From: Streptomyces marispadix
Lineage (GTDB): Bacteria > Actinomycetota > Actinomycetes > Streptomycetales > Streptomycetaceae
Direction of reading: 5' to 3'
Assembly (NCBI RefSeq): GCF_022524345.1
Contig: NZ_JAKWJU010000002.1
Span: 3,472,001 to 3,536,000, forward strand
Length of the DNA: 64,000 nt
Part shown: positions 8,788-17,262 of the stretch, one piece after another
Numbering within the stretch: position 1 is the first letter of the stretch
Layout: each line of letters opens with the position of its first letter
Notes under the pieces: model-generated
Seen by the model: only the letters and a program-made list of their open reading frames with translations
The model's database searches: none
What the model was told of the DNA's origin: nothing
Position numbers and translations under genes: made by a program

Positions 8788-10410
8788 GTGAGCACCGAGA
8801 ACGAGGGCGCTGCCGCCACGCCGGCGGCGGGGCCGACTCCCACGCCCCCCGCGGTGCAGGACAGAGCGGCGCACGAAGCTGCTGCCGGCGCCCCCGAGCC
8901 CGAAGCCGCCGACCGTCAGGGGCTGAGCATGAGCAAGTCCGAGAGCACTCCGCCTGCACCTTCCGCACCTCCCGCACCGCCCGCATCGTCAGCACCTCAG
9001 TCCGGTACGGCCGGGTCTCCCGGAGCCGGGTCGGGTACGGCCGGGCAGTCCGAGCAGACGGCGCCCCTGCCCCCGGTGGCAGGCTACGGCGCACCCGGAA
9101 GCGGAAGCGGAAGCGGAGGCGGAAGCGGAGGCGGCGGATGGGGGAGCGGCGCCCCCGGCGCACACGGCAGCCACACCCCGTACGGAGGCGCGGGCGCCGG
9201 CGGCACGGGACAGGGCGGCCCCGGCGGCGGCGCCGGCGGGCCCCAGTACCCGTGGGGAGCGCCCCCGGCACCGCCCGGCCCGCCGCCGAGCGGCAAGCGC
9301 GTACCCGGCGGGCTGCTCGCCGCGGTCCTCGTAGGGGCACTGGTCGCCGGAGGCATCGGCGGCGGCATCGGCTTCTGGGCCGCGGAACAGGACGACGGCT
9401 CGTCCACCACGATCAGCTCCGACTCCGACCCCGGAGCGCTCAACCGCTCCCCCAAGTCCGTCGCCGGTATAGCCGGAAAGACCCTGCCCAGCGTCGTCAC
9501 GATCGAGACCAAGGGCGGCGGCGAGGAGGGCACCGGCACCGGCTTCGTCTTCGACAAGCAGGGCCACATCCTCACCAACAACCACGTGGTGGCGTCCGCG
9601 GCAGACGGAGGCGGCCTCTCCGCCACGTTCTCCGACGGCAAGAAGTACGAGGCCGAGGTCATCGGCAAGGCCCAGGGCTACGACGTCGCCGTCATCAAGC
9701 TCAAGAACGCCGACGACCGCAAGCTCTCGCCCCTCGCCCTCGGCAAGTCCAACGAGGTCCAGGTCGGCGACGCCACCATCGCCATCGGCGCCCCCTTCGG
9801 CCTCTCCGGCACCGTGACCACGGGCATCGTCAGTGCCAAGAACCGCCCCGTGGCCTCCAGCGACGGCCAGGGCAGCAACGCCTCGTACATGAACGCGCTC
9901 CAGACCGACGCGTCCATCAACCCGGGCAACTCCGGCGGCCCGCTGCTGAACGCCCAGGGGGCGGTCATCGGCGTCAACTCCGCGATCCAGTCCGCCGGCG
10001 GCGAAGGCGGCCTCGGCCAGGGCCAGTCCGGCAGCATCGGCCTCGGCTTCGCCATCCCGGTCAACCAGGCCAAGCGGGTGGCCACCCAGCTCATCAAGAC
10101 CGGTACGCCCGTCTACCCGGTGATCGGCGCCACCGTCACCATGGACCAGAAGGGCGGCGGCGCGGTCATCGCGGACCGCGGCGAGAACGGCCAGCCCGCC
10201 GTCACCAAGGACGGCCCCGCCGACAAGGCCGGCCTGAAGTCGGGCGACGTCATCACCAAGCTCGACGACACGATGATCGACAGCGGGCCCACACTGATCG
10301 GCACCATCTGGACCCACAAGCCGGGCGAGAAGGTCGAGATCACCTACAAGCGCGACGGCAAGGAGTCCACGACGGAGGTGACCCTCGGCTCCCGCAAGGG
10401 CGATCAGTGA
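8788..10410 (+). CDS. membrane-anchored HtrA/DegP-like S1C serine protease with PDZ domain
   Basis: 540-residue protease. Residues 1-170 are a disordered Pro/Gly/Ser-rich cytosolic segment. A transmembrane helix (LLAAVLVGALVAGGIGGGIG) follows at about 176-197, and the protease domain is outside the membrane. Catalytic triad motifs are visible: TNNHVVA (His), GYDVAVIKL (Asp) and NPGNSGGPLLN (Ser). A PDZ domain (GPADKAGLKSGDVITKLDD) occupies the C-terminus. A GAGGAG box precedes the GTG start. This is the PepD/HtrA type of actinobacterial envelope quality-control protease. It lies directly upstream of the tRNA-Ser gene used by the element. Confidence 0.93.
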   Translation: MSTENEGAAATPAAGPTPTPPAVQDRAAHEAAAGAPEPEAADRQGLSMSKSESTPPAPSAPPAPPASSAPQSGTAGSPGAGSGTAGQSEQTAPLPPVAGYGAPGSGSGSGGGSGGGGWGSGAPGAHGSHTPYGGAGAGGTGQGGPGGGAGGPQYPWGAPPAPPGPPPSGKRVPGGLLAAVLVGALVAGGIGGGIGFWAAEQDDGSSTTISSDSDPGALNRSPKSVAGIAGKTLPSVVTIETKGGGEEGTGTGFVFDKQGHILTNNHVVASAADGGGLSATFSDGKKYEAEVIGKAQGYDVAVIKLKNADDRKLSPLALGKSNEVQVGDATIAIGAPFGLSGTVTTGIVSAKNRPVASSDGQGSNASYMNALQTDASINPGNSGGPLLNAQGAVIGVNSAIQSAGGEGGLGQGQSGSIGLGFAIPVNQAKRVATQLIKTGTPVYPVIGATVTMDQKGGGAVIADRGENGQPAVTKDGPADKAGLKSGDVITKLDDTMIDSGPTLIGTIWTHKPGEKVEITYKRDGKESTTEVTLGSRKGDQ

Positions 10411-10470
10411 CGGCCCCGCCCATTCGCTAGGCTGACCCCCGCGTTGCCCGGCGCGAGCCGCGCGACGCGG

Positions 10471-10561
10471 GGAGGTGTGCCCGAGCGGCCGAAGGGAACG
10501 GTCTTGAAAACCGTCGTGAGGTGATCCCTCACCGTGGGTTCGAATCCCACCGCCTCCGCCA
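10471..10561 (+). tRNA. tRNA-Ser, anticodon UGA, integration site of the element
   Basis: Type II tRNA with long variable arm. The acceptor stem GGAGGTG pairs with CGCCTCC, with discriminator G and encoded CCA. The anticodon stem-loop is ACGGT-CTTGAAA-ACCGT with TGA in the anticodon position. The variable arm hairpin is GTGAGG...CCTCAC and the T-arm contains GGTTCGAATCC. The 3' two-thirds (from the anticodon arm) is repeated at 43062-43123, so integration kept the tRNA intact. Confidence 0.97.
10498..10559 (+). repeat. attL core, 62-bp direct repeat within tRNA-Ser
   Basis: Identical base for base to 43062-43123. It begins in the anticodon stem (ACGGTCTTGAAAACCG) and ends one base short of the encoded CCA. 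It is the left end of the element. Confidence 0.95.
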
Positions 10562-10574
10562 GGTGGCAGGTAGT

Positions 10575-10700
10575 GCAGGTCAGAAGGGGTGCGCGTTGAA
10601 ACGCGCACCCCTTTCGCTGCGTACGGTGTCTCACCTTCGATCGCCCCTGTACCGGGTTCGACCAGTGCGTATGGGCCATGTGTGGGCCAGGATCGGCTGT
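10575..10700 (+). repeat. 126-bp flank repeat, element copy
   Basis: Aligns without gaps to 43140-43265 by eye. It includes the terminator hairpin and the 16-mer GGGCCATGTGTGGGCC at 10673-10688. It is the sequence following attL, thus element DNA. Confidence 0.8.
10586..10611 (+). terminator. tRNA-Ser terminator carried by the element
   Basis: Stem GGGGTGCGCG / CGCGCACCCC with a 6-nt loop followed by TTTC. The equivalent position after attR (43151-43177) has a stem of the same length built from different, compensating bases. Confidence 0.75.
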
Positions 10701-10855
10701 CGGCAGGGCCGCCGTTCGGTGGTGAAATGGCTGCCGGCTGGCGGTAGTTGGCTACGGCGTGTTGCGCGGGCGGTTAGGAAATGGTGGGTATGTCCAAATC
10801 TGCAGAAGTGAGCAGAAGCAGGGGTGCTGCTGAGTAAAGTCGCTGGTCGTGGAGC

Positions 10856-11495
10856 GTGCTCCCCGCAGGCGCGGGGATGGTCCCGCTCGGCACGGAAGCG
10901 GCCCGTAAGGACCTCTGTGCTCCCCGCAGGCGCGGGGATGGTCCCCATAAGGGAGCGTGGGGCGGCGTCAACGGCGTGTGCTCCCCGCAGGCGCGGGGAT
11001 GGTCCCGGTGCATGCGGGCATGAAAAAGGCCCCGCCGAGTGCTCCCCGCAGGCGCGGGGATGGTCCCTCGGGGACGTCGGACAGAGCACGTAGCGCCATG
11101 TGCTCCCCGCAGGCGCGGGGATGGTCCCCCTGACGACATAGAGCACTGCGTTACGGAGAAGTGCTCCCCGCAGGCGCGGGGATGGTCCCTCGTCTGGCTC
11201 GACGCCGAGGGCGAGGTGCCGGTGCTCCCCGCAGGCGCGGGGATGGTCCCGACCGTGAGCAGGGGTGACGATGTCACACAGGGTGCTCCCCGCAGGCGCG
11301 GGGATGGTCCCCACAACCGATGCGGTCGGCGAGAAGGTATTGGGTGCTCCTCGCAGGCGCGGGGATGGTCCCCCCCAACTACAAGAGCCAGCCGCAGAAC
11401 ATGCTGTGCTCCCCGCAGGCGCGGGGATGGTCCCCCGACGTAGCCGAGGAACTTCTCCTTGACCTTGTGCTCCCTGCGCCTCCGGGGAAGTCAGA
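10856..11495 (+). CRISPR. orphan type I-E-like CRISPR array, 10 repeats plus one degenerate
   Basis: 29-bp repeats of the form GTGCTCCCCGC-AGGC-GCGGGGATGGTCCC start at 10856, 10917, 10978, 11039, 11100, 11161, 11222, 11283, 11344 and 11406. A decayed terminal repeat starts at 11467. Spacers are 32 bp except one of 33 (11373-11405). The repeat at 11344 has one C-to-T change. The repeat matches the actinobacterial type I-E consensus with a 6-bp stem. The degenerate copy marks the trailer, so the leader is at the left (about 10710-10855) and transcription is rightward. No cas gene is present in the window. Confidence 0.95.
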
Positions 11496-11526
11496 AGGGC
11501 TACCCGGCCGGGACGGGTAGCCCTTC
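11494..11526. terminator. hairpin terminator between CRISPR array and integrase
   Basis: GAAGGGCTACCC pairs with GGGTAGCCCTTC over 12 bp, followed by GTTTGTT on the plus strand. It can end the crRNA precursor transcript. It also lies just beyond the integrase stop codon and may serve both. Confidence 0.8.
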
Positions 11527-11557
11527 GTTTGTTCATCTGGAGGTCAGGGGTACCGCC

Positions 11558-12946
11558 TCAAGCACCGCCATTGAGGCGCTCCTCGATGAGTTCATTGGCA
11601 CGGGACTGCTCGCCGCGGAGGATCTTCGCGTAGAAGCGGAAGAGCACGGTGATGCTGTGGTAAGCCCGCCTCGCTACCTCCACTGGATCGACGCCGGACT
11701 TGATCCAGAGCGAGACGCCTGCGTGGCGGAGGGAGTACGGCACGTCAGCGAGCGGTGAAGCGGCTTCCTCCGGTGTGAGGGCCTTCTCGCGTGCTGTGTC
11801 CCAGACTTCGCAGTATTCGGTGGACCTGATTCGTCCGCCTCGTGCGGCCCGGAAGAGTCGTCCGTCGTCGGCGACCCCGTACGCACCCAGATGTTCGCGA
11901 AGCATGCCGACGAGTACCGGCGGGATCGGTACCGGACGGGTGGCCCGCCGTGCCCGGCGCTTGAGGCCGCGTTGCTCGAAGGAGGCTCCATCGTCCGTCC
12001 AACCCGAGCCGACTTCCGGCTGACTGCCGGCGAGGATGAGCTCGCCCCACCCTTTCTCTGGCAGATGGCAGTCAGACTTTCGCAGCGAAGCGATCTCCGA
12101 CGGTCGCATTGCTGCGTAGTAGAGGCAGCCGAAGAACGCCGCGAGGTGTCTGCCTCGCTCGCCCTGTTCGCGTACAGCCGTGAGGAGGGCTGCGACCTGA
12201 GTCGGGTTGGGCACGTACCGGAAGTCCACCTCGTCTTCCTTGGGCGGCGTCGTCCAGTCGATGCGCGCCATGGGGTTGGAGCTCAACAGGTCTCTCTCGA
12301 CGGCGTACCGAAGCGCATTGCTGAGGACCATCCGCTTGCGGTTTGCCGTATTCTCCGCTGCCGGCTTCCCATCGAGCCTGACCGAAAGGGCGTCCAGGGC
12401 GGCCCTTATCTTCTCGGGGCTCGCGGCTTCCGTGACCTTCAGCGAGTGCTTGCCGACCCAAGCCAGGGCGTCGGCCACTGCGTCCGGCGGCGTCTCCACG
12501 TCTGCACGTGTGGCGGGCTTCCCGTCCTGGCCGGGTACGGCTCGGAACGCCCACGCGTATAGGGCCGTTCGCATCACCTTCGGATCGGGCGCACCGCGCG
12601 AGGAGGAGACGAAAACCGGGGTGACCACAGCCAGTGCCTCGGCGATGCCGGCTCGGTGCTTGGCCGCGGCCTTGGGCCACTTCATGAGTACGTACGCGGT
12701 TGCGTGCTCGTACCAGGTGGGCGTGTTGAGGTTCGCCAGTTCGCTGGCGGGGAGCCCGGTCTCCTCGTCGAACTGTTCACGATTCCTGAGTGCCGTCATG
12801 AGTTCGGAACGGCGGCCGTCCGCCTGCGCCTTGAGCTTGAAACTCCGCGAGTGCGGACGCGATCCCACGCGCCAGCGCAGCTCGAACGGCTTGGGGCGGC
12901 CCTTGCGGTTACGGATCGACCAGACGTCTACGTCGTAGGTGAGCAT
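11558..12946 (-). CDS. int: tyrosine recombinase integrase of the element
   Basis: 462-residue phage-type integrase that recombines attP with the tRNA-Ser attB and, with the excisionase, reverses it. An N-terminal SAM-like arm-binding domain comes first, and ENTANRKRMVLSNALRYAVE near residue 200 is the core-binding segment. Catalytic motifs are AAMRPSEIASLRK (first Arg), YSLRHAGVSLWIKSG (box II LRH) and the Tyr in LFRFYAKILRGE near the C-terminus. Its position next to attL is standard for AICEs. A strong hairpin separates it from the excisionase gene. Confidence 0.95.
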   Translation of the reverse strand: MLTYDVDVWSIRNRKGRPKPFELRWRVGSRPHSRSFKLKAQADGRRSELMTALRNREQFDEETGLPASELANLNTPTWYEHATAYVLMKWPKAAAKHRAGIAEALAVVTPVFVSSSRGAPDPKVMRTALYAWAFRAVPGQDGKPATRADVETPPDAVADALAWVGKHSLKVTEAASPEKIRAALDALSVRLDGKPAAENTANRKRMVLSNALRYAVERDLLSSNPMARIDWTTPPKEDEVDFRYVPNPTQVAALLTAVREQGERGRHLAAFFGCLYYAAMRPSEIASLRKSDCHLPEKGWGELILAGSQPEVGSGWTDDGASFEQRGLKRRARRATRPVPIPPVLVGMLREHLGAYGVADDGRLFRAARGGRIRSTEYCEVWDTAREKALTPEEAASPLADVPYSLRHAGVSLWIKSGVDPVEVARRAYHSITVLFRFYAKILRGEQSRANELIEERLNGGA

Positions 12947-12960
12947 GTCTCTCCAAGCCG

Positions 12961-12990
12961 CGAGGGGCCCGTCATCTGGCGGGCCCCTCG
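12961..12990. terminator. hairpin between xis and int
   Basis: CGAGGGGCCC pairs perfectly with GGGCCCCTCG around a 10-nt loop, in the 61-bp gap between the two leftward genes. There is no T-run on the minus strand. It may attenuate integrase expression from the upstream genes. Confidence 0.6.
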
Positions 12991-13007
12991 CACGGAATGG
13001 GCGTGAA

Positions 13008-13196
13008 TCAGGCGGCTTGTTGTTCGCAGTCGGCCCACCAGGCGTCCAAGTCGCTGCGGCGTACGCGCAGTTGGCCGTTGGGGAGCTTGATGAGCCTGGG
13101 GGCCTTGCCGCGGGCGCGCATGCGGTAGAAGGCGGCGCGGGACATGTCGATCTCTTCGAGGACTTCGGTCAACTTGAGGTGTCGCTGGCGGGGCAT
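13008..13196 (-). CDS. xis: excisionase / AlpA-MerR-like HTH protein
   Basis: 62-residue winged-helix DNA-binding protein expected to direct excision. The pattern LKLTEVLEEIDMSRAAFYRM followed by LPNGQLRVRRSDLDAWW is the typical helix-turn-helix plus wing of AlpA/Xis proteins. The ATG is chosen because AGGAGG lies 6 nt upstream; a longer open frame begins 78 nt further but lacks a site. Immediately upstream of int in the same orientation. Confidence 0.9.
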   Translation of the reverse strand: MPRQRHLKLTEVLEEIDMSRAAFYRMRARGKAPRLIKLPNGQLRVRRSDLDAWWADCEQQAA

Positions 13197-13248
13197 TCGA
13201 GCCTCCTGTTGTTCCGAACCGCGGACTGGTGCGGTACCGGTGTCGCGG

Positions 13249-13507
13249 AAACCGCACAATCCGCGGAAAGACATGAACTTGCTGCCTGAGCTGCGAAGTT
13301 GTGACAGCTGGGCAGTGGTCGCAGAAGCCGCCGGAAGTCCCGCACAAATGCCGAGGCGCGAAGGTGTGTCGCCGGTCGAGCGCGTGGCGGGCGTATTTTG
13401 TGCGGTGGTTCCGCGTGGTTCTGCGGAGGACGGCGCTGGCCGTCCGGGGGAGCACGTCGGCGCTGGTCAGCAGCGGGCGGCCACGGTTTCCGCGGATACT
13501 GCGGTTT
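13249..13507. promoter_or_regulatory. repeat-rich region between xis and rep, candidate origin or operator
   Basis: Two inverted 22-mers lie about 215 bp apart: AAACCGCACAATCCGCGGAA(AG) at 13249-13270 and its near-complement at 13486-13507, matching at 19 of 22 positions. Further TGCGGT/ACCGCA words occur between and beside them (near 13217, 13397, 13420). No gene is supported in 13197-13543. Rep-binding iterons at an origin, or regulator sites, would fit; nothing here decides between them. Confidence 0.45.
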
Positions 13508-13543
13508 GCGCGGTGGACTCCTGGGAGATGCAGCGGTTCGCGC

Positions 13544-15520
13544 TCACGCCTGCCCCTCCCTCACCTGCGGATGGATCAGGTACCGCGGTGCCGGCGGGCG
13601 GCCCCGTTTCCCGGTCCTCGGCGGGGTGTGGCTGCGCAGGTAGCCGTGTTCCTCCAAGAGCGCCACGGCAGGCTCCAGGTCGGCCACCGTGGGGAACTCC
13701 GAGCGGGAGAGCTTGGCGAACAGGTCGCGGCGCGAGACCGTCTCCCAGGCGTTCGCCCGAAGGACCTCCAGCAACGTCTGGGCCCGTGCCTGAGCCGCGT
13801 CGGCGCCCATGAGGTCGAAGACCGTCAACGCGTGGTCGGCGAAGTAGTCCGCGATCTCGATAGCAGCCGACATCGTCGACGGCTCTATGGGCTTGCCGTA
13901 GCCGTCCTCCAAGTGGGCGGCGACGTGGAGCAGTCCGGCGATACGAGCGGCGGTGCCGACGAGCTTGCCCGCCCACTTGCCGACGTGGCCCAGCTTGCCT
14001 CCCCGGGCCCGGAGTTGGGGTTCCACCCGTTCCTCGAAGCCGAGCAGTTCGGTCCCGGCATCCGCCGTGAGCTGGAGGACGTACGGCTCCGCCTGCTCGG
14101 CGAGCGACAGCGTCAGGGCGGTGACGTTGCGCTCGTACCGTGCCGCCACCGACTCCGGTACCGGCTCGGGGCCGATCTTGCGGTAGCCGACCAGCGACTC
14201 CGGCAGCGCGTAGAGGAAGCGGGCGAGGAGGCCGCGGCCGTCGAAGCCGCGGTTCTTGCCGATGTCCTCCAGCACGGAGGGCTGTACGGCCAGGCCCATG
14301 GTCAGCGCGGGGGCTTCCATGAACTCCTCGCGGTTACGGCGGTCGACCTTCAGCCGGTCGCCCGCGTGGCCCTTGAGGAAGACCTCCATGTTCGGAGCTC
14401 CGGAGTAGCGGCCCGCGATGATGTCGAAGATGCCGCCCTCCGCCGACATCACCGCCAGCCGTCCGCCCTGCTCGGCCATGAGCGAGGTGACCGTCTCCGG
14501 CGTGGAGTCGTCCGCCAGCAGCCGCGGCTTCGGCGGCACCGTCAACTCCTCAGCTTGCTGCGCCAGATCGATGGCTTCGGCGACGAGGCTGTCCCGCTCC
14601 GGCCCCTCCGCCGACGACGCGCGGGCGGCGGCCTTGTCGGCAGCCTCCTGAGCCATCTTCCGGGTCAGCTCCGCCTCGACGATGCGCCCGGCGGCCTGGT
14701 TCGCCAGCTGCTTCTCCGCCTCGTAGAGCGGCCCGGTCATGGCGGAGAAGACCGCGGACTTGCGGTTCGCCGGCGGCAGTGCGACGACCACGTACAGGTT
14801 GGTCGGCTCCAACCAGCGGCCCCGCACCCGGACGACGACGCGACCGCCCGCCGCCGTGGCGAGCACGCTCAGCGCGAGCGCGGCGTCCATGTCCGGCGGC
14901 GTCTGCGTCTCCTCCGCCAGCGCCGCGCAGAAGTCCCCCAGCCAGGACGGCAACGCGTGCAGCGGGAAGCGCGGAAGCTGCGGGCGGGCGGTGAGCGGGA
15001 TCGGTTCCGACCACGCCTCGGGCAGCTTCTCCGCGCCGAGTGCCCACGCTTCGCGTACCTCGTCCGCGGTTGCCTCCGGCGTCGAGGCAGCCTGGACGAG
15101 GCGGGTGCCGGCCTGGATCAGGCGGCGGCGTTCGGCGAGTTCGTGGACAATCTCCGCGTAGTACGCGGCGTGCGCCGTCGTCGGTACGGCCTGGACGAGA
15201 CCGTGCACGTACGCCGGTCCGCCGACCCGGTGCAGGTCGCCGCTCTGCCCGAGGTGGTGGGTGAGGGTGATCGGGTCGACCGGCTTGCCCTGGCCGTGCA
15301 GGACGGCGATGGAGCGGTGGACGGTCTCGTGCGCGGGCCGGTAGTAGTCCTCGGCGCTGAGCGTCGCCTGCACGTCGGCGATGACGTCGGCCGCGAGCAT
15401 CATCGAGCCCAGGACGGCCTGTTCGGTCTCCAGGTCGCACGGCACGCTGCCGCGGTCGGTGGCCGCGCCGTGAAACGGGAGCACGTTGCCCCCGGCGGGA
15501 ACGTGGGGCTGTCCGCTCAT
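13544..15520 (-). CDS. DnaB N-terminal/DUF3987 replication protein
   Basis: 658-residue protein and the probable replication initiator or helicase of the element. Residues about 28-95 match the DnaB N-terminal domain (DLETEQAVLGSMML, ITLTHHLGQSGDL). The rest is of the DUF3987 type, with the nucleotide-binding-like stretch VVVALPPANRKSAVFSAM near 225 and GRYSGAPNMEVFLKGH near 385. The C-terminus ends in a winged-helix-like segment. I see no obvious RepSA, RepAM or prim-pol signature, so the replication type differs from the three usually cited for AICEs. Replication function is inferred from position and domains. Confidence 0.75.
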   Translation of the reverse strand: MSGQPHVPAGGNVLPFHGAATDRGSVPCDLETEQAVLGSMMLAADVIADVQATLSAEDYYRPAHETVHRSIAVLHGQGKPVDPITLTHHLGQSGDLHRVGGPAYVHGLVQAVPTTAHAAYYAEIVHELAERRRLIQAGTRLVQAASTPEATADEVREAWALGAEKLPEAWSEPIPLTARPQLPRFPLHALPSWLGDFCAALAEETQTPPDMDAALALSVLATAAGGRVVVRVRGRWLEPTNLYVVVALPPANRKSAVFSAMTGPLYEAEKQLANQAAGRIVEAELTRKMAQEAADKAAARASSAEGPERDSLVAEAIDLAQQAEELTVPPKPRLLADDSTPETVTSLMAEQGGRLAVMSAEGGIFDIIAGRYSGAPNMEVFLKGHAGDRLKVDRRNREEFMEAPALTMGLAVQPSVLEDIGKNRGFDGRGLLARFLYALPESLVGYRKIGPEPVPESVAARYERNVTALTLSLAEQAEPYVLQLTADAGTELLGFEERVEPQLRARGGKLGHVGKWAGKLVGTAARIAGLLHVAAHLEDGYGKPIEPSTMSAAIEIADYFADHALTVFDLMGADAAQARAQTLLEVLRANAWETVSRRDLFAKLSRSEFPTVADLEPAVALLEEHGYLRSHTPPRTGKRGRPPAPRYLIHPQVREGQA

Positions 15521-15658
15521 CGTGCGCCCTCCTCGGCGTACGACGAGCCCTGAGCCCGCACATGCCGCCGTACGCCCCGCGTGGGGCGGGGCAGCGGGCA
15601 GGACCTGCTTTGAGGCATGCTGTTCGCACCTCCTGTTTCTTCGTGGGATGGGAGGCCG

Positions 15659-15695
15659 GGGCAGCGGGCTTCCTGATCCGTTGGCCGCTGCCCCG
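15659..15695. repeat. repeated hairpin, copy 1
   Basis: GGGGCAGCGG pairs with CCGCTGCCCC. The first 33 bp are identical to 21312-21344. It sits between the leftward hypothetical gene (stop at 15703) and rep, so it can act as a terminator or attenuator in the backbone operon. Confidence 0.75.
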
Positions 15696-15702
15696 GGCGT
15701 TT

Positions 15703-16041
15703 TCAGGAGTCCTCGGTGAGGCTCCAGGTGCGGTACTCGTTGCGTACGTACTCGCGGGCGCCGTGCTTCGCGTCGTACGCGATGAGCTGTACGGTCGCCG
15801 CTTCCGCAGCCTGTATCGCCGACTTCGCGAGTTCCGGCCCGTACGTCGCGGCTTCCGCGAGCGCGATGCGGTCCACTAACGCCGCCTTCCGAAGCCAGAA
15901 CGCCCGTGGCAGCGCCGGGTCTTGCTCGTGCCGCTCACTCAACTCCGCGAGTGCGGCGATCTCCTGCTCGATGCTCGGGGCCTCGGCGTACACATCCGTG
16001 GGTGAACCCTTCCGGCGAGTGGTGTCGGTCGTCTGTGGCAT
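15703..16041 (-). CDS. hypothetical element protein (112 aa)
   Basis: Small soluble protein, mostly helical, rich in Ala and Glu (SIEQEIAALAELSERH, LAKSAIQAAEAATVQL). I do not recognise a family. Its ATG directly follows the stop codon of the upstream 219-aa gene, so the two are likely co-translated. It is typical of the short genes between rep and tra in AICEs. Confidence 0.7.
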   Translation of the reverse strand: MPQTTDTTRRKGSPTDVYAEAPSIEQEIAALAELSERHEQDPALPRAFWLRKAALVDRIALAEAATYGPELAKSAIQAAEAATVQLIAYDAKHGAREYVRNEYRTWSLTEDS

Positions 16042-16701
16042 TCAGCTCACGTCCTTCGGGAGCCGGTTCGTACGCGCCCTGTCGATGGCGAAGTGCAGGG
16101 CGCTCTCGGCGAGTTCGCCGTAGTGGTACGCGGCCTGAGCCAGGCCCTCGGCCGAGTCGAGCGCGGCAGCGAGCGCCGCCGACTCGTGTGCTTCGAGGTG
16201 CTCTTCGGCCGAGAGGGAGTCGGCCGCGTGACGGGCTCTCTCCCGGTAGATCAGGTCCTCGCGGAGCGCGTGCAGCCGCTTGCAGCCGGACCAGCGTGCG
16301 AGCCCCTCGCTGAGGTCGGGCATCTCGCCCATGAACAGGTACTCGTCGCGCTCGCGGTGCAGCAGCACCCGCGACGGCTCGTTGCCGCCGAGCACGGAGC
16401 GGATGGCCCAGGCGGCGCCGTGCGCGTAGGCGCGTGCCGCGTTCTCGTACAGACCTCGGACCCGCCTCTCCAGGCCGGAGTAGAGGCCGCTGACGGACAC
16501 CAGGGCGACATCGTGCGGGCGGTGGAACGGCGTGCCGGGGACGGCGAGTTCGCCGACGTGGTGATGCGTGCGGGACGGGTCGGTGTTGGCGATGCCGAGC
16601 TTGGCGGTCTGGAGCGCGAGGCGGTACTCGCGGGCGGCGGCGCCGAGCGCGTACACGCTCTCGGGCAGTGTCCGGAACCAGGTCGTCTTGGTGTCAGCCA
16701 T
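16042..16701 (-). CDS. hypothetical element protein (219 aa)
   Basis: Soluble, Ala-rich, helical protein without a motif I recognise. LYSGLERRVRGLYENAARAYAHGAAWA near residue 75 and ESALHFAIDRARTNRL at the end are amphipathic helices. It is preceded by a GGAGAA box. It lies in the leftward backbone operon between the small transfer genes and rep. No function can be stated. Confidence 0.7.
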   Translation of the reverse strand: MADTKTTWFRTLPESVYALGAAAREYRLALQTAKLGIANTDPSRTHHHVGELAVPGTPFHRPHDVALVSVSGLYSGLERRVRGLYENAARAYAHGAAWAIRSVLGGNEPSRVLLHRERDEYLFMGEMPDLSEGLARWSGCKRLHALREDLIYRERARHAADSLSAEEHLEAHESAALAAALDSAEGLAQAAYHYGELAESALHFAIDRARTNRLPKDVS

Positions 16702-16776
16702 GGAAGTTCTCCAGGTGGCAGGAGCAGGGAACGAGGGGCTGCCGTGCGGCCGTTGACGACGGCCGCACGGGAGCGG

Positions 16777-17028
16777 TCAGTGCAGCGGCAGCCGTACGGC
16801 CGTGTTGTCGCTTGCCGCTTCGAGCATTTCGCGCAGGTCTCCGCCGACGGCGGCCAGGCGCGCTTCCATGGCCGCCCACGAGTCGGAGTCGATGGCCATG
16901 AGCGCGGAGACGGCGACCGGTGCGTTGCCGCGCTGCAACGCGGTGAGTGCGTCGCGGAGTTCGCCGGCGGCGGTCAGGGAGATGGAGGACGAGGCGGGCG
17001 CGGACGTGGTGGTGATCGCGTTGCACAT
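16777..17028 (-). CDS. hypothetical small element protein (83 aa)
   Basis: Short protein without a signal or membrane segment. The C-terminal half is helical (DSDSWAAMEARLAAVGGDLREMLE). A good AAGGAG box lies upstream of the ATG. It is likely one of the accessory transfer or maintenance proteins that AICEs carry next to spd genes; this is by position only. Confidence 0.65.
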   Translation of the reverse strand: MCNAITTTSAPASSSISLTAAGELRDALTALQRGNAPVAVSALMAIDSDSWAAMEARLAAVGGDLREMLEAASDNTAVRLPLH

Positions 17029-17048
17029 GAGCGGAACTCCTTCGGTAC

Positions 17049-17231
17049 TCAGTTGCCGATGGCGGTTACGAGAGCGGTCATGACCTGGTTGATGGGCCCG
17101 GCGGCGGGCGTGTTGGCGAGGTAGAAGCCGAAGAGGAGCGAGGCGAGGGCCGAACCGGCGCTGACCGCGTGGTACTTGAGCAGCAGCGCGACGATGAATC
17201 CGAAGAGCAGCACGAGCGAGAGCGTGATCAC
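17049..17231 (-). CDS. small membrane protein, Spd-like (60 aa)
   Basis: Two hydrophobic helices: LSLVLLFGFIVALLL at residues 4-18, and a second at about 27-41. GTG start after GGAAGGA. Small hydrophobic Spd proteins that aid intramycelial spread are a constant part of AICE transfer regions, and this fits by size and place. Sequence alone does not prove the role. Confidence 0.7.
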   Translation of the reverse strand: MITLSLVLLFGFIVALLLKYHAVSAGSALASLLFGFYLANTPAAGPINQVMTALVTAIGN

Positions 17232-17262
17232 GGGAGCGTCCTTCCTGTGGGAGTGCGGGCGG

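Noticed and set aside
10631..11536. Open frames of about 300 codons with repeated GTIPAPAGST or DHPRACGEH words
   Set aside because: These are translations of the CRISPR repeats, not proteins.
10411..13000. cas genes belonging to the CRISPR array
   Set aside because: None of the neighbouring genes resembles Cas3, Cascade subunits, Cas1 or Cas2; the integrase follows directly.
13301..15553. 750-codon rightward open frame opposite the replication gene
   Set aside because: It is the antisense of a gene with clear domain motifs; its translation is low-complexity Arg/Val/Gly text typical of high-GC reverse frames.
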